A stretch of 49,702 nt of DNA from Chara braunii. Lineage: Eukaryota; Streptophyta; Charophyceae; Charales; Characeae. The DNA is taken from contig BFEA01000029.1 of the NCBI GenBank assembly GCA_003427395.1, positions 4,072,372 through 4,122,073 on the forward strand, read 5' to 3'. Below, piece after piece: positions 1 to 11,417 of the stretch. Numbering within the stretch: position 1 is the stretch's first letter; each line of letters begins with the position of its first letter. The position numbers and the translations under genes were made by a program. The notes under the pieces were generated by a model, which was given only the letters and a program-made list of their open reading frames with translations, ran no database searches and was not told the origin of the DNA.

Positions 1-85
<85 letters not shown>
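1..85. repeat. (CT)n microsatellite
   Basis: An uninterrupted CT dinucleotide run opens the window and ends at base 85. It probably continues to the left. It is simple-sequence DNA with no coding signal. Confidence 0.97.
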
Positions 86-88
<3 letters not shown>

Positions 89-410
89 CGTGCGTTCACT
101 CGTTCACATGAATGTTCGACGCGCAATGCACGACTGTGTCGCGTGCGAACGCTCCCCCCGCTATATATCGCCCCGCGACGAAACGCGGGCCTTTTTTTCG
201 GGACCACAACCTCCCGGGAGGCTCCCCTGAACACCGCCGACACTCCAGCGCCCTCAGAGGCACCCCCCCAGCCCTGACATACCCCTGCGCAAACGCGTCA
301 ACTGCGTTCAGGGGCGTTCATTGAATGCGCGTTCACAGCGTTCAAAAACGGAACGCCAAACGTGCGTTCAATGAACGCGCGGTAACATAGAATATAATGA
401 AGGGAATTCG
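86..410. other. Gene-free GC-rich stretch with a GCGTTCA cluster
   Basis: No supported gene. The heptamer GCGTTCA occurs at 304, 314, 329, 338 and 364, and its complement TGAACGC at 372. The last two form a perfect 15-nt palindrome (364-378) around one A. The short ORFs here are not protein-like. Confidence 0.6.
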
Positions 411-415
411 GGCAG

Positions 416-1181
416 GCTGAGCATACCCTTAAGTTAGGGCGGTTCAGTCCTATGCTCGTGATGATGTAAAGGAGCAGAGAGTTGGTATAAATCTTCTTTT
501 ATGTTCCCTTTTAAACACAAGGTAGGATTGGATGTCTCCCTAAGTTGGATGGGTCTGATAATCTGCCAAATAAGAGAGAAACCTATAAAGTTTGTGCAAG
601 TGTATCAGTGGTTGTTCTCATATATTGTCGTTACGGAGGCTAGGCGTACCCTTAAGTTAGGGCGACTTAGTCATACGTCGTTTGTACTTTGTTCAAGCAG
701 ATCAGGTGTACCCGTAAGTTAGCGCGGCCTAGTCACAGTATCTTATGTACATAAACCTGTTCAAGCTAGCTAGGTGTACCCTTAAGTTAGGGCGACCTAG
801 TGATATGCTCTTGTCGTTGATGTTATGTAGGTTGGACGTACCCTTAAGTTAAAGTGGTCTGACCATTCGTTGCTTGTACTTGTTTTAGGCAGGTTAGGCA
901 CACCTCTAAGTTGAGGCAGTCTAATCCTATGCCCTATGTAACCTTGTCTAGAGCTGACTAGGCATACCCTTAAGTTAGGGCAGTCTAGTTTATGCTTTAT
1001 GTCGTTAGTTAAGTAGAAGCCAGACATACCCTTAAGTTAGGGCGGTCTGGGCATATGTTTTATGACTAGAGTCGATGTGGTGTTGGGCATACCCTTAAGT
1101 TAGGGCAGTCTAGTTGTGTGTACCTTTATCTGTTTACTTAGGCAGGTTGGACATACCCTTAAGTTAGGGCCCTGTCTGATC
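416..1181 (+). repeat. Hairpin array 1: ten units with a 19-nt core and co-varying arms
   Basis: Ten units have cores starting at 423, 646, 708, 776, 838, 900, 964, 1026, 1089 and 1153. All but the first step are about 62-64 bp apart. The common core is ATACCCTTAAGTTAGGGCG (19 nt; 21 nt in the last unit). Six-base arms flank each core and differ between units but pair with each other: CTAGGT/ACCTAG (770), CCAGAC/GTCTGG (1020), TTGGAC/GTCTGA (832), TTAGGC/GTCTAA (894), CTAGGC/GTCTAG (958), CTGAGC/GTTCAG (417). Units at 640 and 702 pair less well. Non-Watson-Crick pairs are mostly G-T on the + strand, so the folded molecule would be + strand RNA. In the unit at 900 the inner stem CCCT/AGGG is replaced by CCTC/GAGG. 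Confidence 0.9.
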
Positions 1182-1920
1182 GTATGTCATAAGTGAGGGG
1201 GACGTAAGAAGGGAAAGAACGGAGTGATCTAACGAACTATTCGGCCTAAATCGATGTGGGACTGTGAGAGATGTATGTTTATTTATGTTTGTGGGCTCTC
1301 ACTCTGGGGTGTCATTTCGATAGGTTAGCTGCTTAGATGCTCACCAAGTGTTGGAGCCATAGGTAGATGAGATGGATGATGGGAGGGAGAGCTTGGGATA
1401 AAGATAGGACTGACCTTTCTTGAAGGTAAAATTGATGATAGCACACGATTCCATCTTTTGGAGGGGATCGTGTAAACTATCTTCAGTCCTAACTACAAAG
1501 CAAGTGTCAGAAGTTAGTCCCAAGTACAACTTTATTTTGTCTTTGTGTTTTCAGCTTTGTATAAATTTTGACAGCCTCCTGTTTCTACGGGAAGCGCGAC
1601 TGAAATTTCTACATATCTGAGAGAGTTAGTTATTTTAGGACTTGTAGAAATTATGGAAAGGCATATTTCCTACGGGAAGCGCTGCCAAAATTTTGTAGAA
1701 TTTGGAGAGTTAGATTATTTTTAACTAGGAGGAATCTGACAATCCATCCTGTTTAGGGGATATGCTGCCATAATTTCTTACATTTGTAGATAAACATCAG
1801 AGGTTAGTTAGAAAGGTAGGATTATTTCTTGATCACTCAAACATGGCTTGGGTATTGGCCTGTGCTGCATTGCAGGTCACCTTTATTTAGATTGATTCAG
1901 GGCTTGACTATCTTCAAGCT

Positions 1921-1960
1921 GATCCTACAAGGATCACCCTCTGTTATCCTTAGATAACAG
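1921..1960 (+). other. Two adjacent short hairpins conserved in TE-L and TE-R
   Basis: GATCCT-ACA-AGGATC (1921-1935) is followed by CTGTTATC-CTTA-GATAACAG (1941-1960). The second has a perfect 8-bp stem. TE-R keeps both stems on its minus strand (near 28464-28480 and at 28441-28459), while the loops differ (CTTA here, ACT there). Confidence 0.7.
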
Positions 1961-2629
1961 GTCGGTTTCCGACTCAACTCTAATTCACTCTTGCCACTCA
2001 ACCTAAAGGCTTTAGCCCTGTGGTTTGATTTGTTTTGTTGTGTTTTTGCCCAGACTTTAATTGGATGGCCATTTAATAAAGATGCTGAGTATTTTATTTT
2101 GAGACTCGCACAAAGAGTGAGGTTTGTATGGTTAAAGCGAGGGGTGCGAGCGCTGAGAATGGTTGAAGTTGACCCCGTGTAGTGTGTGCTCTGTTGATGT
2201 GGATCTTTGATGTGATTGCAGGTATGTTTTGTGAGTTGAATCCAGACTCGATTTTGTCAATGATTATATATATACTTTTGAAAGAAGCCGCACTGTGATT
2301 GTGAGAGTGATCGTCTCCTATCTCATAACTTTTATATCATATTTTTTTGTGTCTGCACGACCCATTGAGGTCGCACACAATGATTAAATAAGTTCTGCAT
2401 CGAGAGAAAATAGAGAACCCTTCTTAGCTCTTGCTTTTTAGGATTAGCATGGTTGGACGTTGTAGTCTGTGACAGCCGTCAAAGTCAAACCCCTTGATCT
2501 CTGGCCGCCACGACAGCTTGGAGTTGTCTACTCAACCCCTTTGCACAGAGTGCAGAAGAGGGTGTGGTCTTCAACCGCGCATGGCCGTTGTCCAGCGTCG
2601 AGAGATTAACCCTCAAGGCGCGTGTCAGC

Positions 2630-2645
2630 CGACACTTGAGTGTCG
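2630..2645 (+). other. Hairpin with a compensatory pair change relative to TE-R
   Basis: The stem CGACAC/GTGTCG encloses the loop TTGA. The matching site in TE-R (27666-27681, read on minus) is TGACAC-TTGA-GTGTCA. The outer C-G pair has become T-A while the loop and the inner pairs are unchanged. Confidence 0.7.
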
Positions 2646-3312
2646 AACGAGACCCTCGAGATTAACGAGGATCGCTTGAGTATGGGTACTAGATAGTACG
2701 CCACCATTGCGACCGCTTGCGTATGCTTGCATTGCAAATCGATATGAGTTAGCCCTACGTCCACACGGTTTTATACTAAGCCTCGCATGTAACGCTTATC
2801 CGATTTTTGCATCAGAAAGTTATGGGTTGGATGCTGAAGGGAATAAGAGTATTGTTGCGTTGTTGTGTTGTTGTGTTGTTGTATTGTTGTGGTGTAACGC
2901 GTCGATGCGTCCTAGTCGACCGGCGTTGAGTCGCGTTTGGGACCTCAGCCCCCTAGTGCGTCGATTCGCGTACGGGTTTGACCTTTGGGCGTTCGACCGC
3001 GCGTATCCCCTATGCTACAGCGAACGAGAAACGCCCTCGGCTGGGCCACCTCTGCAATCGCATACGAAAAACTTTCACATGTGGTTCAGTAGCTCGGCAG
3101 GTATATGCTCACCTAAGGGATGGTGACAACTCCCACAGGTGGAGGTAAGCGGTGCCTTGCGTCACCTTGTCCTATCGTAGGGGCTCGCGAGAGGTACGGC
3201 TAGCGCACTCGGCCGGAGCGGCAAACGCTCTGCGTTACAAGTCCTGCCAAATCCTGCGTGATGCGGCGGAGAGGGTCCCCGTGCGGGACCGATGCGCTCG
3301 ACATCAGATTCC

Positions 3313-4367
3313 GAGTTTTGCAAGGAGCGTTGTCAGTCCCTTGTTCGAAACCGAGATCCTACATGTGTTCCTCCTCCTTTTCCGCCAGGGAAAAAACGGT
3401 ACGTCGATCCCGATGAAGTTCAAAGATACTTTTTGGATTAGATAGTTGTTGGGAAGGAACCCTTTTATGTTTTTCCCGCTTTGTTCGTCACTCCATCTTT
3501 GGGACCATACATGAGATTTCACTTATGTTTGCGTCCCCACACTCAATTTTTCAAAAATCCTTGACACACCCCATTTGACATTTTCCAAACCCGTTTCCAC
3601 GCTTAGTCACTCCGATGGGAAAGATGTGTAGGGCGTGAGGTTTTAGCGTCACATGACATCGATCTTTCTTGGCGATGAATCACTGATGCCAGGAGAACTT
3701 GGCCCTAAGGGGCAGACCTCGTTCGACACCAGATATAACATGTCGGACGACGGATGTTGAGACCTCAACATATACTTACATTAGTGAAGCTTGCCATTAA
3801 GGGTTAGGTCCCACGTTTGCTATATCTGGCTGAAAAAATGGTCAGGTTTCTATCGCGATGGTCATGCTAGCTTAGCACGACCATAGCACCATTCAGGCCT
3901 GCAACATGCCTTTGGCTGCCCTGGCCTAGAGCCAAGGCTATTTGGCTATTTTGCCTACTCTGCATGTGGAGTCAGGCCGTGGTTTGACCCCACATGCCAT
4001 ATGTTCATTCAGTCTAGTCATATCCTGCCCGTTACCACTATCGGTACCAGGCCATTTATATCCAGTCCAATCCTTCTATTGGGGGTATCCCCCTGCTGCA
4101 GTTTGTTTTTCCTCATGTTTCATTTGCAAAGTTAAGAGTATGTGTGTGTTGAGTCTGCATCGGAGTTGCATTATTCCCTCCAACTCCATCTCAATCTCCT
4201 CCTTCCTCACCTTTTCATCTTGATCCTAATGGACCGCCACCCCGGCGGATCCGTCACACTGAAACAGAACGGGAACATGCCCCGCTCCCGGCCATCCTTC
4301 CCTATTTAACAACAAATCCCGATTGTTGGATTTTTCAGTTTTTTTGCGTCAGCGAACAAGAAAAAAC
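3313..4367. other. No gene seen
   Basis: Mixed-composition DNA downstream of TE-L. The small ORFs (for example at 3942-4223) show no protein-like composition or recognisable motif. I see no RNA gene or repeat beyond the duplication that begins at 4368. Confidence 0.5.
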
Positions 4368-4513
4368 AGGGGAAAAACCAGCTTAGCAGAAACAGTAGGG
4401 GAGAGCACCATGTGACAAAAAAGGAGAGTGATCACATTGTCAGGGGAAAAACCAACATAGCAGCAGCAGTGGGGGAGAACACCACGTGGCAAACAAGGAG
4501 AGTGTGATCACAG
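4368..4513. repeat. 74-bp tandem duplication
   Basis: Two head-to-tail copies begin with AGGGGAAAAACCA at 4368 and 4442. They share the later blocks GGGGAGA(G/A)CACCA and GGAGAGTG. They differ at several positions, so the duplication is not recent. Confidence 0.85.
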
Positions 4514-5639
4514 CACATGCGCGCAAGCACCAAGACCAAGGCTGTCGCGCGGGTGTGCGCCCACGCCCCGCTGGCCCCACTGCCTCGTCCTGATGTCGAC
4601 TCATCACATCCTGGAGCTGGAGAAAACGTAACCTTCTCTCCTCAATGAAAACTTGGAGGTAATAAACGAGTTCAAAACGATGAAGGCATAAATTACAAGG
4701 TTAAGTTAACGTCGTGGTAAGAACCTATTCTGAAGTCAAACGTGCTTACTTCTTTTATATCAATATTGAATTAAGTCGTTCGGCAGATATACTGAATACT
4801 CAATAAGTTATACACCACTTCAAATCTATCTTTTCGAGAAGGATAATCAAATCCACAAATATCGATTAAAACTCGATATCTTGTGTTCGTATGATTTTTT
4901 TTTTTTTTAAGAATATTTGAAAAAAATTGTCTGGGTTGGTATATATACAAATTTTCGTTTTTGATATTTTATATTTGTTAATCCATTTTGGTAATGTAGC
5001 TATCAAAGATTTGAAAAACAATTGATTGTGCACAAACTACGCTCTCCTAGATAAATATTATACAGATACGAGAAGTGCAACTATTAGGGTTTGAACTCCT
5101 ATCTCCTCACTCCCACCTCAGGGCACCCTTTAGTTTGTTACTCCTCCCCCAGCTAGAGTACCCTCTCTGACTCCTCCACCTCCGACCCCGCACACCCCGC
5201 GAGTGGTTATCTTGCACATCACCGTGACGCAAATCCAGGCGGAGATACTTACCCTAAGACAACCTCACCCTTTACAAACTGCCCACCCTTCTTCTTCTTT
5301 CACCCTCTCCTTTGCCGTCTTGCCTTACCACTCCATCACAGCAGCCCAAGGTCGTTGCCCAATTTACCCCCACCTCTACTGGTCTCCCCATCAGCGGCTA
5401 CGCCCCGCAGTTCCCACACACTTGTACCCGTGCAAGGGCCCCGACTTTTATCGCCTCAGCCCTCTCCCCTCACCGTCATCACAGCGGACCACCCCTTGTG
5501 TACCTGTTGGATATACCCAACTACGATGACACGTTTTGTATGTCACATTGGCAACAGATTGTCATGCCCACACTGACGTCGACGGCCACAAGTCTGGAGT
5601 TGTGCTGCTCTATGCTTGCAACCAAATTGTGAGGCGACC
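4514..5639. other. No gene seen; AT-rich 4650-5080
   Basis: An AT-rich stretch with a poly-T run near 4890 is followed by a C-rich stretch. The ORFs at 5203-5632 overlap in several frames and are Pro/Ser/Thr-rich. They may be the diverged start of the gypsy B gag, but nothing in them is diagnostic. Confidence 0.4.
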
Positions 5640-5932
5640 CTTCTTCCACATGGGAGAGCTATAATGCCCATCCCCGCCGCTCAAGTGAGGTTTCCACTTT
5701 CACGGACTTCATAACCTTTTTTCAAGATCGCTTTGACGCTCAGTACTACACGACCGACGCCTTAGATCGGGTCACCCATACCAGATGGTCCGGGTCCCCC
5801 GCAACGTCCGACTTGGAGTGTCTCATCGGGATGTTTCAGGACGCCCGTTGTAATTATGATAAGAAAGTCTTGTCGGAGGTCACTCTGACCGACCGGTTTC
5901 TTGTCAGTCTTCCAATGGATTACCGCATATAG
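5640..5932 (+). pseudogene. gag: Gypsy B gag capsid-region fragment
   Basis: An open stretch running from a TWESYN-like segment near 5647 to the TAG at 5930-5932 reads as a retrotransposon gag domain. Features include FTDFITFFQDRF, a run of spaced aromatic and hydrophobic residues (W at the TRWSGSP segment), LIGMFQDAR and FLVSLP near the end. It has no usable start codon, and the zinc knuckle expected downstream was not found. Gag would form the particle that packages element RNA. This piece is a remnant. Confidence 0.65.
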
Positions 5933-7046
5933 CTTTGGAGGTAGGCATTCTCATCCGCGAAGCAGGCATAGGAGGTCGCTCGTCAGTATCAGCGGATGCA
6001 GAGTTGTTTCTTTGCCGCCAGGTCCTCTTCGCAGCCCACCGTCACCACCGAGTCAAGCAGCGCCACTCGAGGTCCCGATGACCGACCGCTTGTGGATGGC
6101 CATGTCCACCATGGGCCGTGCTCACAGCAGGTCCGCACAACTAGATATCTGCGCGTTCACTGTCCCATAAGTAAACCTCCTGTAGGGTTTTGTCCCTCCG
6201 TGTTAAATCTTATCCTCTGATGAGTGTACCGTCATCGAGGCTCCTCGTGGTTGCCTTCGTTGCCACCAAAATTGGCATACCTCCTCGCGGTGCCCATACG
6301 ATGTCGCCCTCGATCCGTACTATGTTGACATTTCTCGTCAGCATCAATCCTAGTAACCTCCCGACGCCCCCCGGCCCGCACCAACCAGTTAGCCTTGGTG
6401 CACTCTACCGCTAAGGCCTCGTCTGTAGCCGGCCTCCCGACCACTGAGTCGCGGTTCGCCCGTTTGGCTACTGAATTAGAGGATCCTCAAGAAACGACAG
6501 ATGCGGTTCGTTCTTCTTCGCGGTCAGTCAAGGTATTGTCTACCGCACAGCAGACCGCCACATCTAATCCTTCCACACCGAGACTTCCGACGAGTCGCGC
6601 TATTCGCACAACTCGTGACAGGGCTCAATTAGCGAGTCACAATAATGTTGTGTCATCTCTTATTTATTTGAGCATTCTTCAGGTTCATTAGGAAAGACGT
6701 ATAAATGTCCTACGCCATCATCTCGCTCTACTCTTTGACCCTTATCGCACCCTCTCTATCAGTCTCATTCGCCTTGGGACATCCATGAGGGTGTATCGCG
6801 CTTTATAAGGCTCCAACTCACAGGGAGATTTCGTTCACCCTCGTGTGATGAAGGAGACTCATCTAGCTAACTTCAAGTCTCGCTTTCCTATCTCCATTAC
6901 CCTTGGAGATAACAAGACGTAGCGCTTCTGCGGTCATGGGGTCTCTTACCTACACTTCTCCCTTACCCTCTAGTTGACGGATAGTACTCAGGCGTCTTGC
7001 CTCTACCATTCCTCCGCATACTTCGATGTGTTGGAGACTGACAGGG

Positions 7047-7163
7047 TACGACTTTATCCTTGGCACTCTCTGGTCTCGCAAGTTCCATGTAATAGAGGCT
7101 GAACGAGGAGCTAAGATACTCATTCTTAAAACGAAGTGTCCCTTTCATTGTCACCATGGGTGA
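7047..7163 (+). pseudogene. Gypsy B aspartic protease C-terminal remnant
   Basis: A 38-codon open stretch starts YDFILGTLWS and ends at a TGA. This matches the conserved tail of gypsy proteases (usually Y-D-[VI]-I-L-G-x-x-W), which lies between the DSG active site and RT. The upstream active-site part is broken by stops. Confidence 0.55.
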
Positions 7164-7596
7164 TACCCCTTCTGACACACCACCCAGGACCCTCGTCCTT
7201 GCGGGTCTCACCCAGACATTGCCTTCACTACCTCCCGACAGTTCACTTCCTTCCTGTGTCAGAATCATCCTCTACTAAGTGAACATCATGGATCTTCTTT
7301 GCTATGATCCCCTTTGTCCAAACGTTGAGCTCATCTCCTTGGAGCCTGATCCCCCTGACCCTTCCTCCATCTTCGGGAGTCTCATCTCTACATCCACCTC
7401 TTAGTTTGCGAATACCCCTTCGATATTCCATGTTCCTCTGCCGTCTGTTAGCGAGTACACACACACGTCTGGTGTTGACACAGATGCTGGTGAACTCACG
7501 TGGTTCACAATCAACTTAGATTTCGTTGTTCGTGATCTGATTCAGGAGTTCGGCGGCATTTTTCCCTCACATTTCTTATACAACGGGATCACCGCG

Positions 7597-8142
7597 ATGC
7601 ACTGTGTTGAGCACTTTATCCAGCTCATGCCTTATTATCGCGTCCTCCATCAAGCACCCTACCTACTCCTGATTCCGGAGGCGATAGAACTCAAGGGTCA
7701 GCCTGAGGAACTCCATCAACTAGGTTTCATTAAACCCAGTAACTGCCCCTGGGGTGCACCCGTCCTCTTTGCTCGCAAAGCGGACGAAACTTTCCACCTC
7801 TGCATCGATTATTGCGGTCTTAAATGTTACACGGTTAAGAACAACTATTCCATGTCTAGCGCGGATGAGCCGTTTGACCATCTGACAGGCAACCGCTTCT
7901 TTATGAAGATTCATCTTCGTAGTGGTTACCACCAGATACGCGTTGCCGCAGAGAACCAGCCGAAGACCGCCTTTAGATTGCGCTTCGGCCACCACGAGTT
8001 CATGGTGATGCCATTTGGCCTAACCAACTCACCTGCCAACTTCCAGACGACGATGGAAAATATCTTCAGGGACAGCCTTAAGGAGTACGTTCTCGTGTAC
8101 CTGAACGACATCTTGAGCTACAGTCGTACCTTAGAGCTCTAA
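7597..8142 (+). pseudogene. pol: Gypsy B reverse transcriptase, truncated
   Basis: Ty3/gypsy RT landmarks appear in order: YRVLHQAPYLLL and ELKGQPEELHQLGFIKPSNCPWGAPVLF-type priming-strand residues, LCIDYCGLK, FMKIHLRSGYHQI, FRLRFGHHEFMVMPFGLTNSPANFQ and VYLNDILSYS. Two of the three catalytic aspartates are replaced: the first (normally K-I-D-L-R-S-G-Y) is His, and the first of the YxDD pair is Asn. The ORF ends just after this box, so thumb, RNase H and integrase are absent. The enzyme cannot be active. Confidence 0.9.
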
Positions 8143-8548
8143 GCTTGATGACCCATCCCATCTTCGTGTGTGACTGCCCTTAGGAGTTTTTTTTCTTAGG
8201 CTGCATTCACCCCCCCGAAGACCATCCCATTCTTAGTGGTTCAGCGACACGACATCATCTTGTGACATATTGCTATCTTTTCCTTTCAGCGTTGAGGCAA
8301 TTGTCTCTAGGACTTTAAAGTTGTAACCTGCTACATTTCATTTCGTGTTGTTAGCTAGGATGTGTATATCAGACATGTGCTTCCGCTATGATATTATGTA
8401 GCTTAGGCTGCATCGCATGAACTCCGCATGGAGCTTGCTCTGCATCCTAGATCTCTCAACTTTATTGTTTGCAGAGTTCCGCTGCTTTTGCCGCAGTGTG
8501 TTTATGGCTCTCGCGATCCACTACAGGTCTGAGGATCGTGCAATGTGC
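8143..8548. other. No gene seen; left flank of gypsy A
   Basis: The sequence between the end of the gypsy B RT and the TGTGACG terminus of the gypsy A LTR shows no coding or structural signal. The bases next to the LTR would hold one copy of the target-site duplication. The other copy lies beyond the window. Confidence 0.5.
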
Positions 8549-9915
8549 TGTGACGCCCAACCTCACACCCAACAGGACTTCCTGATCGGAGTAGGATGGG
8601 GGTCTGGAAGTGCAAAAAGGGGGTGTGCCAAGGATTTTATGAAAGTGGGGGTGGAGTCCCAGGTCGGAACTTAGATCTCCTGTGGCGGGTTTTAGGGACA
8701 ATGGTGCAAAAAGGGGCGCACTAATCGTATCCGGCGTTTCGGCCTTCGGGGATTTGGCTATGGCCTCGGCCAGTTGCGTCGCCGTGGTCGGTCCCTTGTC
8801 TGGTGGATTGGTGGGACATCGTGGCTGTCGCGTTGCTATCAGTGCCGCTCGTAACAAGCTTCAGAGTCCGACGGGGCGGGTCGTAGGCGGAGGTTGTGCA
8901 ATCGCTGCTCAGCTTCAGCTCGAGTTCGTCGGGTATATCCCGAGGCCCGGCGTGCTTGGTACTGCTGGCAGTCCTCGCACAGTGGGCTGAGCCAATAGCG
9001 AGCTATGGAATTCCACGATACCACTGTGAGCTGGTGATAGGGAAGGAGGAGATGGAAAGGTGGGAAGATGGTGGTAATAACGACGAAGCCTTGGCATATG
9101 TAGTATTGAGTACTATCCATATCTAGGCCCCTAGGGTGGTGGGTTATAGCCCAGTGGAAATCCCCTTCGCACAAACGGTCATTCTCTGTCAGACAATGGA
9201 ATTTCGGGTTTCTCAAGTTTCCCCGCCGTCTAAGTTGTTCGCCTTCCCAGTACTCGCGATACTTCGGATCCCTAAGGTTTCACAATCAGTAATCCAAAAC
9301 GGACTGCCTTCGGTCGTATCTGGCTAATGAATGCAATTTCCCGCATCCTTACGATAAATTCGAGGTCGGCTCATGCAGACGCACGTGTATGTTGTGACTC
9401 AGTTTCTTCGAGCTCACAGTTGTACGCGCGCGTGCGCATGTGTGAAAGCGGATCGATCCGGCATCCGTCCCGAATGCAACTATCCTACTCGTGCTATGTT
9501 GGGTGAAATACAGACTTCACATTCACATTCATGCCATTCATGCGATAACAGTAGGGAAGGGAAAGGACGATCAACACCTCACAACATTCCCGGCGATCTG
9601 ACGACGATCAGAGATTAACAATTGAATCTAACATCCATATAGGGTGCTTTCCGTTAGATATGAGAGTATTGTTCATACAGAGGGATAAGTAACAGGATTT
9701 GAATTAGACAGGCAAAACAAGATTGGAAATCTGAGAAGATCACTAGCGCAAAAAGAGTTCACATCCATTCATACATACATACAAGGCAGAGGCGACAAAG
9801 GAAACTCGAGACGATTTACAAGGAAAGATCCAAAATGGCCGCGATAAAAATCGATCATAGCGGGAGGCAAAATTGTACACACAAGCAAAATAAAAAACTT
9901 CATCCCGCACCCACA
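8549..9915 (-). repeat. Gypsy A 3' LTR
   Basis: On + it begins TGTGACGCCC and ends CACCCACA, giving 5'-TG...CA-3' termini on either strand and a length of about 1.37 kb. The segment 8556-9190 repeats at 48967-49590 with roughly 8-10% difference. A 35-bp block ending CTTACGATAAATT lies after the CCCCG(C/T)CGTCT block here but before it in the other LTR, so the LTRs differ by an internal rearrangement. A purine-rich tract adjoins the 9915 end, as expected for a 3' LTR. The right edge is less certain than the left. Confidence 0.75.
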
Positions 9916-9957
9916 ACTGCCCCCTCTCTCTCTCTCTCCCTCTCTCTCTCTCTCCAC
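9916..9957 (-). other. Candidate polypurine tract of gypsy A
   Basis: On the minus strand this is a GA-rich run ending GGGGGCAGT directly before the TG of the proposed 3' LTR. A polypurine tract next to the 3' LTR primes plus-strand DNA synthesis in LTR elements. It is also a plain (GA)n microsatellite, so its position is the main support. Confidence 0.5.
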
Positions 9958-11417
9958 TTTACACCCCCAATACCGGCAGTCCGTCGGCACGTATCAATAC
10001 AGAGTTGTCACCCCACTTGGCTTGAGCATGCAAGTCAGGTTCACCCGTGAGTCACAGTCCGTCACGGCCCCACACGTTAACCCCGCAAACCCGACACCAG
10101 CTCGTCGGATCGCCCAACTCTCGCACTCACTTACCTTCCAAACTTGCTCGTTAGCCGACCCTCACTGATCGCGCTAACCTCGAAATTCTTAGACAGCAAA
10201 CTAATCGCGCTTGCGGAATTTATAGTGTGGACGCTTGTGCGAAGTCTACGGGATTATACCCAAGTGGTGAGAGGAAGTGCCTACGTCTGCATGTCTGGGC
10301 CGCGGCGCGAGGGACAAAGTCACTCTCCGCGCATCGGTCCGGGCATGCAGGCATATGAACTAATCAGGTAGGGGAAGAAGGTGTGCATGCACGGGCGAGC
10401 ACAAGGCGAGAAGAGGGAAGAACATGAAGGACGTCAAGAATAAGAAGATTACAGTTGCAATCACACCCGCCAAAGCTTTTACAGTTACGTGCAAGATTAA
10501 GGCACAAAAAAAAGTCAGAACCCAGATCTTGTCGCGGCAAGGCGTGTGTAAGTAGGAAGCGCCTCGCAACAAAATTCAGAAGGTGCCTAAATTCCTAGCT
10601 TAAGTCCTAATTGCAAAGGAAAATTCCGAATAAAAAAACGATTCCGAGAGCCCGTGGGGCTCGACATCAGTTGAAATTTGAAAAGAAAACGACATTCCCG
10701 CGCGCTGATCGCGCCAAAATTCCGAGTGCTCCCAGACTCCCAGTATCACAAGAAAGAAGTTATGGTACAATCATTTCTTGCGCTCGCTAAGGCGCAGTTA
10801 CCCATCCATTGGCATGGAATGTTCCCGACACCGATCCGACAACTTCCAGCGGGAAACAAAAAAGAAACAAGGGCATCCTTGCAATTTGCCCGACCAGCCC
10901 GTCTTCCCACAGCTCACCCCCTTCGACCCGTCGTTTTTCCCAAGCAGCTTCAAGTTCGCGTAGAAAGTCGCGCGATTATAAAAAATAGTTCGTCACATAT
11001 ATGACGCCAGGGGGTTCCAATCTTGTGCAAGTTCCTGCTTGCACTCATATCTCTCCAAGGTGCACGTGTCATTAGCGTGGGATAAGAGTATGGAAGTCAT
11101 CCTGCTGACACGTCCTGATCCTTGCACCCATCTTTAGTATCCCAAGGGAGGGGGGTAAGGGGGTCGGAATACGGAGGCGGGGGGTGGGGGATGCTCTCTT
11201 GGGAGCACGGGCAAGAAGCTCGTCATCCCCGCTACCATCCCGAGAAGTTCCAGGTACCTAACGGTGCGGTATACGTGCGGGAAACGACGACTGCCATAGG
11301 GAAGAGAAGCAAGGTAGTCGGGATAGAGAGTGGAAAAGGTGTGAAGTACAGCCGCGCGGAATTGCTTGTGATCTGTGCACACAGGAATAATTCATGTGAT
11401 AGTGCAGTAGACTTCGA
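9958..11417 (-). other. Non-coding 3' region of gypsy A
   Basis: This is 1.46 kb between the ORF3 stop and the polypurine tract. The ORFs here (10678-11004 on +, others on both strands) lack recognisable motifs. Ty3/gypsy elements often have a long untranslated stretch in this place. Confidence 0.5.

Larger units (their letters stand above)
411..3312 (+). mobile_element. TE-L: non-coding repeated element, sense strand +
   Basis: A second copy lies in inverted orientation at 26925-30440 (TE-R). The best-matching block is about 1840-3312 against the reverse complement of about 28560-26925. It shares, in the same order, the segments around the paired hairpins at 1921-1960, a block near 2690-2800, and a GC-rich block at 2900-3312. 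Upstream of that block both copies carry first a hairpin array and then short repeats containing TTCCCGTAGG or its complement. No ORF is convincing, so the element is probably non-autonomous (LARD-like) or a long non-coding transcription unit. Its true ends were not found. Copy number elsewhere is unknown. Confidence 0.6.
5640..8142 (+). mobile_element. Gypsy B: truncated, degenerate Ty3/gypsy fragment
   Basis: A gag domain, a protease tail and the first part of reverse transcriptase occur in the usual gypsy order on the + strand, with many stops between them. The fragment stops just after the RT active-site box; the rest of RT, RNase H and integrase are missing. No LTR pair was recognised. 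Its RT differs clearly from that of gypsy A, so it is another family. Confidence 0.85.

Noticed and set aside
420-1170. Interstitial telomere repeats (TTAGGG/CCCTAA)
   Set aside because: The hexamers occur as facing halves of a hairpin, not as a head-to-tail run, and the unit is otherwise non-telomeric.
416-1181. CRISPR-like array (repeats at ~62-64 bp with variable spacers)
   Set aside because: The DNA is eukaryotic, there are no cas genes, the repeat flanks change in a pairing-preserving way, and the intervening sequence is partly similar between units.
8680-9216. ORFs within the LTRs, including a 125-128-codon one present in both copies
   Set aside because: They fall inside the LTR pair and differ in frame integrity. 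Conservation follows from LTR identity.
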